Shown: positions 15,895 to 24,173 of the stretch, one piece after another
Numbering within the stretch: the first letter of the stretch is position 1
Layout: the number at the start of each line of letters is the position of its first letter
NCBI GenBank assembly: GCA_002726865.1
Contig: PBSW01000058.1
Location: 1-49,873 of the forward strand
Length of the DNA stretch: 49,873 nt
Direction of reading: 5' to 3'
Source of the DNA: Candidatus Bathyarchaeota archaeon
GTDB lineage: Archaea > Thermoproteota > Bathyarchaeia > TCS64
Position numbers and translations under genes: made by a program
The notes under the pieces: model-generated
Told to the model about the DNA's origin: nothing
Database searches by the model: none
What the model saw: the letters and a program-made list of their open reading frames with translations, nothing else

Positions 15895-16545
15895 CTATTC
15901 CACGGTGTTATGGCGGAAGGTGAATGCCGAAGGGCAAAGTTCACAGAGGATGCATGTTGCGCAATCTGGCTTCTTGGCATTGCAGACCCTTCTGCCGTGC
16001 TCAATTAGCAGGTAATTCACTGCGAGCCATTTCTCCCGGTCGAAGACCTCCATAAGATCCTTCTCGATCTTGTTTCGGTTCTTCTTGTCGCTGAGCCTGA
16101 GCCTATGGCTGAGGCGCCAGACATGGGTGTCTACTGCAATTCCCTCTATGATGCCGAATGCGCTCCCTAGTACGATGTTCGCAGTTTTCCTTGCCGCGCC
16201 TTTCAGATTCGTGAGCTCATCCATTGTTGATGGAACCTCACCTCCATGCTCCTCTATAATGACTCTACAGGATTCCTGTATGGCGTCTGCTTTCCTCCTG
16301 AAGAATCCGGATGACCTGATATCGTTCTCGAGTTGCTCTCGGGGCGCGTAAGCGTAGTCAGCTGCGGTCCTATACTTCTCGAAGAGGGAGACGGTAATCT
16401 TGTTGATCTGCTTGTCAGTGCTCTGGGCGGAGAGGATGGTTGCCACGAGGAGGTCGAGAGGTGTCTGCCAGTTGAGGGTTGTCCCTGAAGTTTCAGGATA
16501 TACTTCCTCCAATAGGGCAATGATGTTCCTCCCCTTTTCCTTCAT
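15895..16545 (-). CDS. nth: Endonuclease III-type DNA glycosylase/AP lyase
   Basis: A 216-residue base-excision repair enzyme removing oxidised pyrimidines. Seen: LVATILSAQSTDKQIN, a helix-hairpin-helix region LTNLKGAARKTANIVL with the catalytic Lys, GIAVDTHVWRLSHRL with the catalytic Asp, and the cluster loop C-x6-C-x2-C-x5-C at CNAKKPDCATCILCELC. The hairpin reads LKGAARK rather than the usual LPGVGRK, which is uncommon and could alter DNA contact or reflect divergence. ATG at 16545. Confidence 0.92.
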   Translation of the reverse strand: MKEKGRNIIALLEEVYPETSGTTLNWQTPLDLLVATILSAQSTDKQINKITVSLFEKYRTAADYAYAPREQLENDIRSSGFFRRKADAIQESCRVIIEEHGGEVPSTMDELTNLKGAARKTANIVLGSAFGIIEGIAVDTHVWRLSHRLRLSDKKNRNKIEKDLMEVFDREKWLAVNYLLIEHGRRVCNAKKPDCATCILCELCPSAFTFRHNTVE

Positions 16546-16919
16546 GCTAGTGGTCCAAAAAGCATAGGACTAGTGGGGTTAAAAGCTTCTTTTCGCTGAC
16601 TAGGATTTGTTCCTAACAATAGCCAATAAAAGGAGAAATAAAATCAAGCTACCGGAAAATTTTCAAAACTTCCAGATTGAAGAAAAACCAATATTGATGC
16701 GCAAACGTATTTCATCATCCAGGAGCCTTATGTGTCAGAAAGAAAGATCTAGTGCCCTCTGAAAAAAATAGAAAGGGGGCTTGAGAAGATCATAACTGAA
16801 TAGATAATTCAGAATTTGTTGAAGATGACCCTACGTTTTTCCCCCAATGTTAGTAAAAATGCAAGCTTCGCGCATGCATTGTTAAATTGTCTTAAGGGGA
16901 ATTTCATATTGGCGGTTAG
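16546..16919. other. Divergent intergenic region between nth and the deacylase
   Basis: A/T-rich spacer holding both promoters. A TTAAATT element near 16880 is the best TATA candidate for the deacylase. I see no gene. Confidence 0.4.
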
Positions 16920-18695
16920 ATGACTGAACTCGATGTTCTAATCAAAAACGCAAATATAGTGGATGGAACGGGCAATAAGGCCTACAAAGGAGCCATCGGA
17001 GTCCAAGGGGACAAGGTGGTCGCCTTGGGTAAAGTAGAGGACAACGCAAAAAGGACATTAAATGCAAAAGGTCTCACCGCGACGCCTGGCTTCATCGATT
17101 CTCATAGCCATGGTGACTGGACCCTGCTCTGGTTCCCTAAGGCTGAAAGTTACGTTATGCAGGGGGTTACAACCTTCGTTGGTGGCCAGTGTGGAGGGTC
17201 ACCCGCACCCATCGGGGAGCACATCAGGTTGCCCCGGGGGCTTCTGGATCATCTCCCCGACCTAGACCCATATAAGTTCTATCCGAGGCAGCCTTTCTTC
17301 CCGCTGGAGAAGGCCAACGAGTGGATGAAGAAAATCTACGGCTGGACCCTTGATTGGGAGGATATGGCGGGTTACTTCAGGAAAGTTGAAGAGGTTGGTG
17401 TCTCAATGAACTACGCACCCCTTGTGGGCCACGGCACCATTAGAACTAAGGTAATGGGTCTGGACTACAAGCGCCACAGCACGGAGGAGGAAAAAACTAA
17501 GATGAGGGGGCTCATCCACGAGGCGATGAAGCAGGGATGTCTGGGTATGAGCACTGGTCTCGATTACGATCCCGACGTCTTCGCATCTCATAAAGAGATC
17601 ATCGATGGGGTCACTGTGCTCAAGGAGTACGGTGGAGTCTACTGTCCTCACTGGAGGCGAACGGGCCGGAGGAGGGGCATCTCAGCTGGGCATATCCCCA
17701 ACGAGAAGATCACCGCTCTTATGGAGTGCGTTGACGTCTACAAGAAGACTGGGGTTCGTCTTCACTACGCTCACATTTCAACTGGATGGCAGATCTATCC
17801 CCCACCACCTGACGAACTCGAGGAGGCAAACGTGAAGACCACCCTTGACATGATCACTGCCGACTCAAAGGATGAACTTGATATCACATGGGACGCGATT
17901 CCCCAGTTGACGAGGAGCGGATTCGCTACGATGCCCTACCTCGCCTCCCTTTACGCTCCCTGGCTCAGGGAACTCGGTGGTCTCGAAGGGTTCGGGAAAT
18001 GGCTCAAGGTGAAGGATTTCCGGGAGGAGGTAAAGGACGCAATCCGTTCCGGGAAGTGGTTCATCAGGGTCGCCTATAACCCAAACACCGCCCCCAGATG
18101 GGCAGAGAACATCATAGTCCTAAAAAGCAAGGTGCCTGGTATTAACGGAAAAACAGTAGCAGAGATCGCGGAGGAGCGGAACACTGAGCCCTGGGACACC
18201 TATTTTGACATCATCGCCGAGGACCCTTTCACTCGGGGAGCCACGGACTCGATGAGTCCTGGAGCCCCCTACCTCCACTACTGGACGCACCCCAAGGGCA
18301 TGGTGGGTCTAGACACGAGCGTCTTTAATGCCGAGTGGCAGTCTAAGAATCCACCTTATAGCATCCCGGGCATCAACACCTTCAGCGCCTATCCGATGTT
18401 CTATATCAAATACGTTAGGGATGGTAGCATCTTTAGCCTAGAGGAAGCCGTTCAGAAGACCTCGACGCTACCTGCGAAGGTCCATAACATCGAGGGCCGA
18501 GGGATCCTCAAGGAGGGCGGATACGCAGACATAGTTTTAATGGATCTCTCAAAACTAAAGGTCCGTAGCAACGAAGTCGAGACCAGAAGATATCCCGAGG
18601 GCATCGACCATGTATTCGTGAACGGCAAGCAAGTCGTTGAAAAAGGTAAGCATACAGGAGCAACTCCGGGGCGGGTCCTCAAAAGGACCATGTAA
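16920..18695 (+). CDS. N-acyl-D-amino-acid deacylase-family amidohydrolase
   Basis: A 591-residue urease-superfamily amidohydrolase of the D-aminoacylase branch, which removes acyl groups from N-acyl-D-amino acids. Seen: IKNANIVDGTG at the start, PGFIDSHSHGDW with the metal HxH near residue 61-65, VGGQCGGSPAP with the conserved metal-bridging Cys near 93, GCLGMSTGLDYDP, LHYAHIS near 282 (metal His), and the beta-sandwich tail RGILKEGGYADIVLMDL. At 591 residues it is longer than the classical 480-residue enzyme. Cytoplasmic. Its neighbours are unrelated, so the substrate is open (D-amino acids from walls, or a cyclic amide). Confidence 0.85.
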   Translation: MTELDVLIKNANIVDGTGNKAYKGAIGVQGDKVVALGKVEDNAKRTLNAKGLTATPGFIDSHSHGDWTLLWFPKAESYVMQGVTTFVGGQCGGSPAPIGEHIRLPRGLLDHLPDLDPYKFYPRQPFFPLEKANEWMKKIYGWTLDWEDMAGYFRKVEEVGVSMNYAPLVGHGTIRTKVMGLDYKRHSTEEEKTKMRGLIHEAMKQGCLGMSTGLDYDPDVFASHKEIIDGVTVLKEYGGVYCPHWRRTGRRRGISAGHIPNEKITALMECVDVYKKTGVRLHYAHISTGWQIYPPPPDELEEANVKTTLDMITADSKDELDITWDAIPQLTRSGFATMPYLASLYAPWLRELGGLEGFGKWLKVKDFREEVKDAIRSGKWFIRVAYNPNTAPRWAENIIVLKSKVPGINGKTVAEIAEERNTEPWDTYFDIIAEDPFTRGATDSMSPGAPYLHYWTHPKGMVGLDTSVFNAEWQSKNPPYSIPGINTFSAYPMFYIKYVRDGSIFSLEEAVQKTSTLPAKVHNIEGRGILKEGGYADIVLMDLSKLKVRSNEVETRRYPEGIDHVFVNGKQVVEKGKHTGATPGRVLKRTM

Positions 18696-18853
18696 CTCCT
18701 CTCGAGCTCGCTTATCCAATATATTCATCAACGTGAAAATCTCAGTTTATTCAAGTCTAGCAGGATTGCTAATTGAGAAAGTATTGATTAAAGTGAAAAA
18801 AGCATCTAGTGTTGAAACCCGTTCACATGTGAAGAGATAAACGGAGGAAGAAA

Positions 18854-19457
18854 ATGAAGAAACTCGTCAATGAGCTAATTAACCCAACCAATATATTTTC
18901 GCAAGTTCAAGCGCTCCAAAGAGAATGCCCTATTCCACGATCTCCGGGGGTGTACGCATGGGTCTTCAAGGAAATTCCGCCAAACATCCACTTGATAAAT
19001 GTATAAAACGTGACGATCTTCATCTATTGTATGTGGGGATTTCTCCCAACAAACCTCAGAGAATTGGAAACCCCAGTAAACAAAACCTCCGATTGAAAAT
19101 TAAAGATCATTGCCAAGGTAATGCAGAAAGCTCTACTCTAAAGCTCACACTAGGGTGTCTATTATCAAATAAGTTAGGGATTGAACTTCGCAGGGTGGGA
19201 AAAGGAAGACGGATGACGTTCCATGATGGGGAGGATATACTATCCCAGCGGTGAGTGAGAACGCGTTTGTCGCATGGATTGTTCACGAGGAACCATGGCG
19301 AGTTGAGGATCAAGCGATAGGGCAATTGTCCTTGCCTCTAAATCTGCGAGACAACGAGAGCCACCCATTTTATCGACGACTCACCTCTATCAGAAAAGAT
19401 AGTAAAAAGAAAGCGAGAGCAAAATCGAGTATTCCTCGCGTACGAGGGATACTTTAG
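18854..19457 (+). pseudogene. Frameshifted GIY-YIG nuclease-like gene
   Basis: Three reading frames join into one known protein type of about 200 residues. Frame 2 from ATG 18854 (GGAGGA site upstream) gives PGVYAWVFKEIPP, the GIY half; it stops at 19006. Frame 1 continues RDDLHLLYVGISPNKP (the YIG half) to ESSTLKLTLGCLL and GRRMTFHDGE, stopping at 19254. Frame 3 then gives SENAFVAWIVHEEPWRVED and SLPLNLRDNESHPF to 19457. Loss of one C near 18989 and one A near 19253 explains both shifts. This stand-alone GIY-YIG protein is widespread in bacteria, so a dead transferred gene is likely; sequence errors are the other option. The 18696-18853 spacer before it shows nothing else. Confidence 0.75.
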
Positions 19458-19555
19458 AGGATTGGTAAAACAACAACTATCGAGCTATACCTAACAGTAG
19501 ATATCCTTCATAACAAGGGACTAACAGAATTTCCATGTAGGAGTAGGTTCTCTTT

Positions 19556-20497
19556 CTAGAGCGTGACAGGCTTCCCGATCCGTGAAGACTCAAGGGCTGC
19601 CTCGCAGATCCTGAGGGCCATGAGACCATCCTCCCCTGTGACCGCCGGCGGCTTGTCCTCGAGGATCGCTTCCACAAAGTTCTCCAGTTCCAGAGTAAGT
19701 GGCTCTTGAGGCTTCAAGAAGGGCTGGTAACGCCCCTCGTCGTCCTCCACGGTAACCTCCTGAGTGATGAACTCAACGGTGATGAGACCTTCGGATCCTG
19801 TGAGGATAAGACGACGGATCTTGTGGGGAGTAAGCCAGTTGGTCTCGATAAAAGCGCTCCTGTTACCAGAGAATCTCAACACGATGTTCGCATAGTCCTC
19901 AAACATGTGCACGAGGTTGCCGGCGGTGGCATAGACAATCTCGGGGTCCTCTCCGAAAAGCTGCCTTACTAGATCAGCGTCGTGGATGGCCAGATCTTTC
20001 ACGACCCCCACGTCGCTGATCCTTAGAGGGTATCTGCTCACCCTGTGCGCTCGGGCCAGGATAACGTCCCCAATCTTTCCTTCTCTGACCAGTTTGAGGG
20101 CCTCAATCACCCCCGGGTTGAAGCGCTCCACGAACCCCACGGTGAGCTTCACTTTCGCCTTCTCAGAGGCAGCAATCAAACCCTCCGCCTCGGCCACAGT
20201 GCTGGTCATGGGCTTCTCCACCAAGACGTGCTTCCCCGCCTCTATCGCTGCCAATGCAATGTTCGCGTGGGTTACCGTCGGGGTGCAGATGGAAATCATG
20301 TCAACATCACGTCTTCTAAGGAGCGCTCCAACGTTCGAGTAATGGTCGGCCCCGTATCTCTCCCCGAGACTGCACGCCGCATCCTCATTAAGATCCGAAA
20401 CTGCAACAAGCTCAGCAGTCTCGAGATCATTGTAGACTCGGGCGTGGTTCCTCCCCCAGAACCCGCAGCCGATAACGGCGACGTTTAGTTTATCCAA
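19556..20497 (-). CDS. Gfo/Idh/MocA-family dehydrogenase of the glycan cluster
   Basis: A 313-residue NAD(P)-dependent sugar oxidoreductase: Rossmann motif VIGCGFWGRNHARV at residues 8-21, then GKHVLVEKPMTSTVAEAE near 89-106 with the EKP catalytic Lys, and DLAIHDADLVRQLFG near 170-184 with a conserved His. Members in surface-glycan clusters oxidise UDP-sugars (for example the 3-position of UDP-GlcNAc, as in GnnA); that substrate is inference here. It is the last gene of the minus-strand cluster starting at 25171. No aminotransferase partner (GnnB-like) is seen next to it. Start is TTG at 20497. Confidence 0.85.
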   Translation of the reverse strand: MDKLNVAVIGCGFWGRNHARVYNDLETAELVAVSDLNEDAACSLGERYGADHYSNVGALLRRRDVDMISICTPTVTHANIALAAIEAGKHVLVEKPMTSTVAEAEGLIAASEKAKVKLTVGFVERFNPGVIEALKLVREGKIGDVILARAHRVSRYPLRISDVGVVKDLAIHDADLVRQLFGEDPEIVYATAGNLVHMFEDYANIVLRFSGNRSAFIETNWLTPHKIRRLILTGSEGLITVEFITQEVTVEDDEGRYQPFLKPQEPLTLELENFVEAILEDKPPAVTGEDGLMALRICEAALESSRIGKPVTL

Positions 20498-20602
20498 AGC
20501 ACATTGACCTGACCTGAGATGTTAACCAACCTAGATTCAAGGCGTGCCCTTAAAATCGTATTCATAGTTTGTAGAACGAGTGATAAACCCTATTGAGCGG
20601 AT

Positions 20603-21421
20603 CTAGACCGGATTCCCGTTAAAAATACCCAGCAATCCCTCCCCCGTTTTCACAGTTACGTCATCGGTCGAGGCGAGATATTCGACGACTTTAGGATATT
20701 TCCTCCCGAACCTCATCTTGAGGGAGCAGTTGTGCCAAAGAATGGTGAGAACCCTCCCTCTGGGCAGACCTTTGCAGAGATCGACCACTTGTTGAAGTCT
20801 TCTCAGGACGTCCCCTTCATCCACCAGGTCCGTGAAGATGAGGGCATCCATTATAGTTATAGGGAAAACTCTTAAACCATCTATCCCGAAGCTCATACAG
20901 TCCCTCTCGGTCACTTGATCCCTGCAGTACTTAATCGAGGAATCATATTTGATCCCTGCACGTCTCAGATTACTAAACAGGGAGTCGTGGCGTTCTACAC
21001 CGACCGTATAGTGGGTCCTGTTTCCTAGTATTGTCGTCCCTGAGATGTCTTCGAGGAGATTCTTCTCATCCGTGAGGCTCTGGGATTGCTGGATAGAGAG
21101 GTGATCCGAGTGGAGCCCCACCTCCCAGCCTCCCGACACCATGGACCTGATCTCTGCGCGATACTCTTGGAGATCATATGAGGGAGGAGGATGCTGCGTA
21201 TCCATTCTGGTCCTAAAAAAGAAGGTGGACCGGAGTCCATGTTTTTCCTCAATCTCCATGATCTCCCGAATATTCTGATAAGGATTCTTTTCGTCTAGTT
21301 TATCCATAACAGCTTCATTAAAACGACTCCGCCTCGCGATGACATGCTGTCTGGGGGCGCCGGCCTTCCCCCAGTCGACGTCATGACTCAGAAATACCGG
21401 GATGGGTTCCTCAAGGGTCAC
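20603..21421 (-). CDS. NodB-like polysaccharide deacetylase family protein
   Basis: A 272-residue protein of the NodB/WbmS-like deacetylase group. SHDVDW at residues 12-17 would give the catalytic and metal Asp, and GLHSDH at 102-107 the metal histidines; the H-S-D-H spacing is one shorter than the classical HSxxH, typical of divergent branches or a sign of altered chemistry. A late LWHNCS segment near 225 supplies another His. Likely removes an N-acetyl group from a sugar in the glycan pathway. It is preceded by the ATP-grasp gene with 66 nt between. No signal peptide, so it would act in the cytoplasm. Confidence 0.75.
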   Translation of the reverse strand: MTLEEPIPVFLSHDVDWGKAGAPRQHVIARRSRFNEAVMDKLDEKNPYQNIREIMEIEEKHGLRSTFFFRTRMDTQHPPPSYDLQEYRAEIRSMVSGGWEVGLHSDHLSIQQSQSLTDEKNLLEDISGTTILGNRTHYTVGVERHDSLFSNLRRAGIKYDSSIKYCRDQVTERDCMSFGIDGLRVFPITIMDALIFTDLVDEGDVLRRLQQVVDLCKGLPRGRVLTILWHNCSLKMRFGRKYPKVVEYLASTDDVTVKTGEGLLGIFNGNPV

Positions 21422-21487
21422 ACTACACGCTCAGTCACCTGGCGATAAAAAGGTGACTTGATAATAAAAGGCCAAATGAGCACGACC

Positions 21488-22669
21488 TCAGCGAGAGAGT
21501 GGATGCTCTAGCATCTTTTTGTACCTCGTCAGCCTACCGATGCACTCCATGAACTGCAATAAGTGGGGTTTCACATCGTCAAGGTGGAGATCCGTCAATC
21601 TCCGCTTATTGGAATCTCTAAGAGCCGCCGCGATCTTCCCTCTTTCTCTGATGAATGCGAAAAGCAGCTGGGGAAAGTGCGCAGATGTCCACCACATCTG
21701 GAGACCCTTCTTGTAACGAAAACACGACTCCACGTCGCCGTGCTCAGCGATCTCGTAAAGAAGGCGCGGGAAATCGACCCCGGACGCAATGGAAAGCTCC
21801 AGGGTCCCCCAGAACTTGGAGTTGACTTCCATAAGGCGTGGGATGCCCTCATAATCCACCTTGAACTCCACCTGGGCCACCCCGTGCCACCTTATCTCCT
21901 CAAGAAGGCACAGGGCATTTTCTATGAGCTCTGGATCACAGATGGTCTCGTTAACAATCCCTACTCCCCCCCCTGGAGGGAAGGTGACGATCCTCCGTTG
22001 AGCCATCGCCGCTCTCGGCTCTCCCCGGTTGAACAGGACACAGACATCCCTGATCTCACCTGGGATATACTCCTGAATCATTGGCGACTTGAAGTCTAGG
22101 ATTACATTTGAGATCTTATCCTGAAACTCTAGGAGAGCCTGTCTAAGCTCCCCCCTGCTCGTAGCGTAACGGGTCCCTGTACCGGCGGCCCCCCTCCTTG
22201 CCTTCACCACAACGGGGAAGGGTCCAGAGTAATCTATGCCGCCATTGTCCGAGGTCACCGTCTCCGGAACGGGTACACCGATCCTTCTAGCGATCTCGAG
22301 GGACTTCAGCTTGTCGTGAGCCATCTCCAGCACCGCGTAGTCTGGAACAGGTATATGGACGTAGTCCGCAAGGGCGTCTTTATAGAAGGAGAGAGAGACC
22401 GTTGTGTCAACACCTATTGGCATGACGATGTCGATCTTCTCATCGACGGCGATCCTCTTGATATTTTTAATGAACCTCTCGATGGAAACGCTGGGGGGGA
22501 TGTAGGTTTTCCATGCAGAGCAGTATTTAGAGACCGCAGCTACCCTTCTCCTTGGATCCCTGCCCCCTGCGACGACGTTGACTCCTGCCCGCCCTAGGGA
22601 TCTTACTGCTGCGAGAGCGTTCTTGTAGCTAAAGTTGGTAATAAGGACGCTGGAAGGCAAATCAATCAT
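21488..22669 (-). CDS. ATP-grasp ligase (carbamoyl-phosphate-synthase-like)
   Basis: A 393-residue ATP-grasp protein: an N-terminal preATP-grasp region VLITNFSYKNALAAVRSLG, a Lys-containing FPVVVKARRGAAGTGTRYA near 153-171 for ATP, MIQEYIPGE near 199, and the metal-binding PRLMEVNSKFWGTLELS near 266-282. Enzymes of this COG3919-like group in glycan clusters ligate an amino acid or similar group to a sugar or acid. Here that would modify the lipid-linked sugar; this is inference from context. The C-terminal 90 residues are helical and unassigned. ATG at 22669. Confidence 0.82.
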   Translation of the reverse strand: MIDLPSSVLITNFSYKNALAAVRSLGRAGVNVVAGGRDPRRRVAAVSKYCSAWKTYIPPSVSIERFIKNIKRIAVDEKIDIVMPIGVDTTVSLSFYKDALADYVHIPVPDYAVLEMAHDKLKSLEIARRIGVPVPETVTSDNGGIDYSGPFPVVVKARRGAAGTGTRYATSRGELRQALLEFQDKISNVILDFKSPMIQEYIPGEIRDVCVLFNRGEPRAAMAQRRIVTFPPGGGVGIVNETICDPELIENALCLLEEIRWHGVAQVEFKVDYEGIPRLMEVNSKFWGTLELSIASGVDFPRLLYEIAEHGDVESCFRYKKGLQMWWTSAHFPQLLFAFIRERGKIAAALRDSNKRRLTDLHLDDVKPHLLQFMECIGRLTRYKKMLEHPLSR

Positions 22670-22776
22670 GTATGGTTCAAGAACTCCATATTTATTTCTT
22701 TGATACTAGTTGCTCCGATGATCCACTTCCTCATAAAGACCTGGAGGGAGAGATCTTTTGTCCAATTTTTTACGGA

Positions 22777-23868
22777 TTAATTGGCGATTATCTTGCCCAA
22801 TCTCTCGATCTCATCAGAAATGCCCTTCACAGGGTCCTCAAAGTCTTTGATAAGAAACCTTGCCCTCTCTTTTTGAGCCTCCCTCTGGGACTTTCGATCC
22901 ACCAAAAGCTCGGAAGCCCTCTCAATGAGGGATTCGATGTTTGTCTCCCTCTCGTTAAGGCCATGCTTTATGAGAAAGAGTTCCACGAGGGTGGGATTCC
23001 CAGGATAGCAAGAAATTGTAGGGACACCGAGAATCGCCGCCTCGGCGCTCATGGTCCCCCCTGCTCCGATGAAGAGGTCGGAGAAATAAAGTAGGCTCGG
23101 GCCATCAACAGCCTTATCCGGAACTATGACCTCTCCCCCATAAAATCCCCTAAGGGCTGAGACCTGCTCTAAGTATCGGGGGATTACCACAATCTGGACT
23201 TCCTGGTCCAGTTCAACTAACCCGTGAATCAGGTTCTTGATCGCCGACTCCTCTCTGTTGGTTTTCAAAAGATACGCTGCGAAGATCTCAGCCGACCTGA
23301 TTGTGATCACAGGTTTCTCCGGGTTGATACCTAGTTCGTCTAGGATCCCTAGGTCTGGCTTGAAGTCCTTCAGCCAAGCCCACGGGTCGAGGGCGTTGTA
23401 GCGTACAATGAATTCCGGCGAGATGCCGTAGCCTGCCCATGCTTCCTCGGGGATCATCCACGGGGTCATCAAGGTATCCGAGAGGGGGATCGTGAGCTTC
23501 ATAACTGCCTCGGCGTGGGGAGAGTCGCTGATGCATAGATGCGGAATCCCAAGTCCGAACGAGACCCTCGCAGCTTCAGGGGATGAGAAGGACACGACTA
23601 TGTCCGGGTTAAACTCCTCGTAAATCGAGATAAGACCCGTAATCCTGTTTACGCTCTCGAGGAGTTTGCTTCTCAAGTTCTTCCCACCGTGCCTCCCGAC
23701 AGCGATCGCCTCGATCCCTCGCCTCGTGATGATCTCGTCGACTTCTCTATAACTCCTCGTGGTCATGAGGACCTGGTGTCCCCTCTCCAGAAGCTCGGTG
23801 TGAAGCACCTGGAACATCATACACTGTTTTGGCGTGAGTATATCGATGATGATTTTCAACTTGACCAC
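22777..23868 (-). CDS. DUF354 family GT-B-fold glycosyltransferase-like protein
   Basis: A 363-residue member of DUF354, archaeal proteins with the GT-B fold related to MurG and UDP-GlcNAc 2-epimerase. Start: KIIIDILTPKQCMMFQVLH, the usual DUF354 N-terminus; then GHQVLMTTRSYREVDE, FSSPEAARVSFGLGIPHLCI, and the nucleotide-binding C-terminal region FIGAGGTMSAEAAILGVPTI near 277-296. It probably transfers or modifies a nucleotide sugar at the membrane face. Start is GTG at 23868 (the codon before KLKIIID is Val read as Met). Confidence 0.82.
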   Translation of the reverse strand: MVKLKIIIDILTPKQCMMFQVLHTELLERGHQVLMTTRSYREVDEIITRRGIEAIAVGRHGGKNLRSKLLESVNRITGLISIYEEFNPDIVVSFSSPEAARVSFGLGIPHLCISDSPHAEAVMKLTIPLSDTLMTPWMIPEEAWAGYGISPEFIVRYNALDPWAWLKDFKPDLGILDELGINPEKPVITIRSAEIFAAYLLKTNREESAIKNLIHGLVELDQEVQIVVIPRYLEQVSALRGFYGGEVIVPDKAVDGPSLLYFSDLFIGAGGTMSAEAAILGVPTISCYPGNPTLVELFLIKHGLNERETNIESLIERASELLVDRKSQREAQKERARFLIKDFEDPVKGISDEIERLGKIIAN

Positions 23869-23924
23869 TTCAGTCCCTGAATCGCCAGGAGCTCCCCGTT
23901 TCTTGTCTCATTCGTTGTGCCCAT

Positions 23925-24173
23925 TTAGTCTATAAGTCTACGGTCTCCAATAGCACGCCAGAACATCCATGTGGCAAGCCTCTTCCAGAGGAGCAACCAT
24001 GATAGTACGAGCACTGTGCTGATCACCACCTGCACAATGTTGATGATATGAGCCTCCTCTACGCCCGGGATCTTTAATGGAATGATCCAGTTGTTGATGA
24101 CCCAGAGACCCCCAATCATACAGAACCACACGAAGAGGAGTAATATAACAAAGTCAAGAACTCTGCGACTCAT
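23925..24173 (-). CDS. Small membrane protein with two helices, coupled to the GT4 gene
   Basis: An 82-residue protein with two hydrophobic segments, VLDFVILLLFVWFCMIGGLW and then IINIVQVVISTVLVLSWLLL, joined by a short charged loop, ending in a basic tail. No family is recognised. The ATG at 24173 overlaps the GT4 stop (ATGA), which makes translational coupling likely; a longer form from 24215 would overlap the upstream gene by 45 nt. The tight coupling suggests a partner or chaperone of the phospho-sugar transferase. Confidence 0.7.
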   Translation of the reverse strand: MSRRVLDFVILLLFVWFCMIGGLWVINNWIIPLKIPGVEEAHIINIVQVVISTVLVLSWLLLWKRLATWMFWRAIGDRRLID

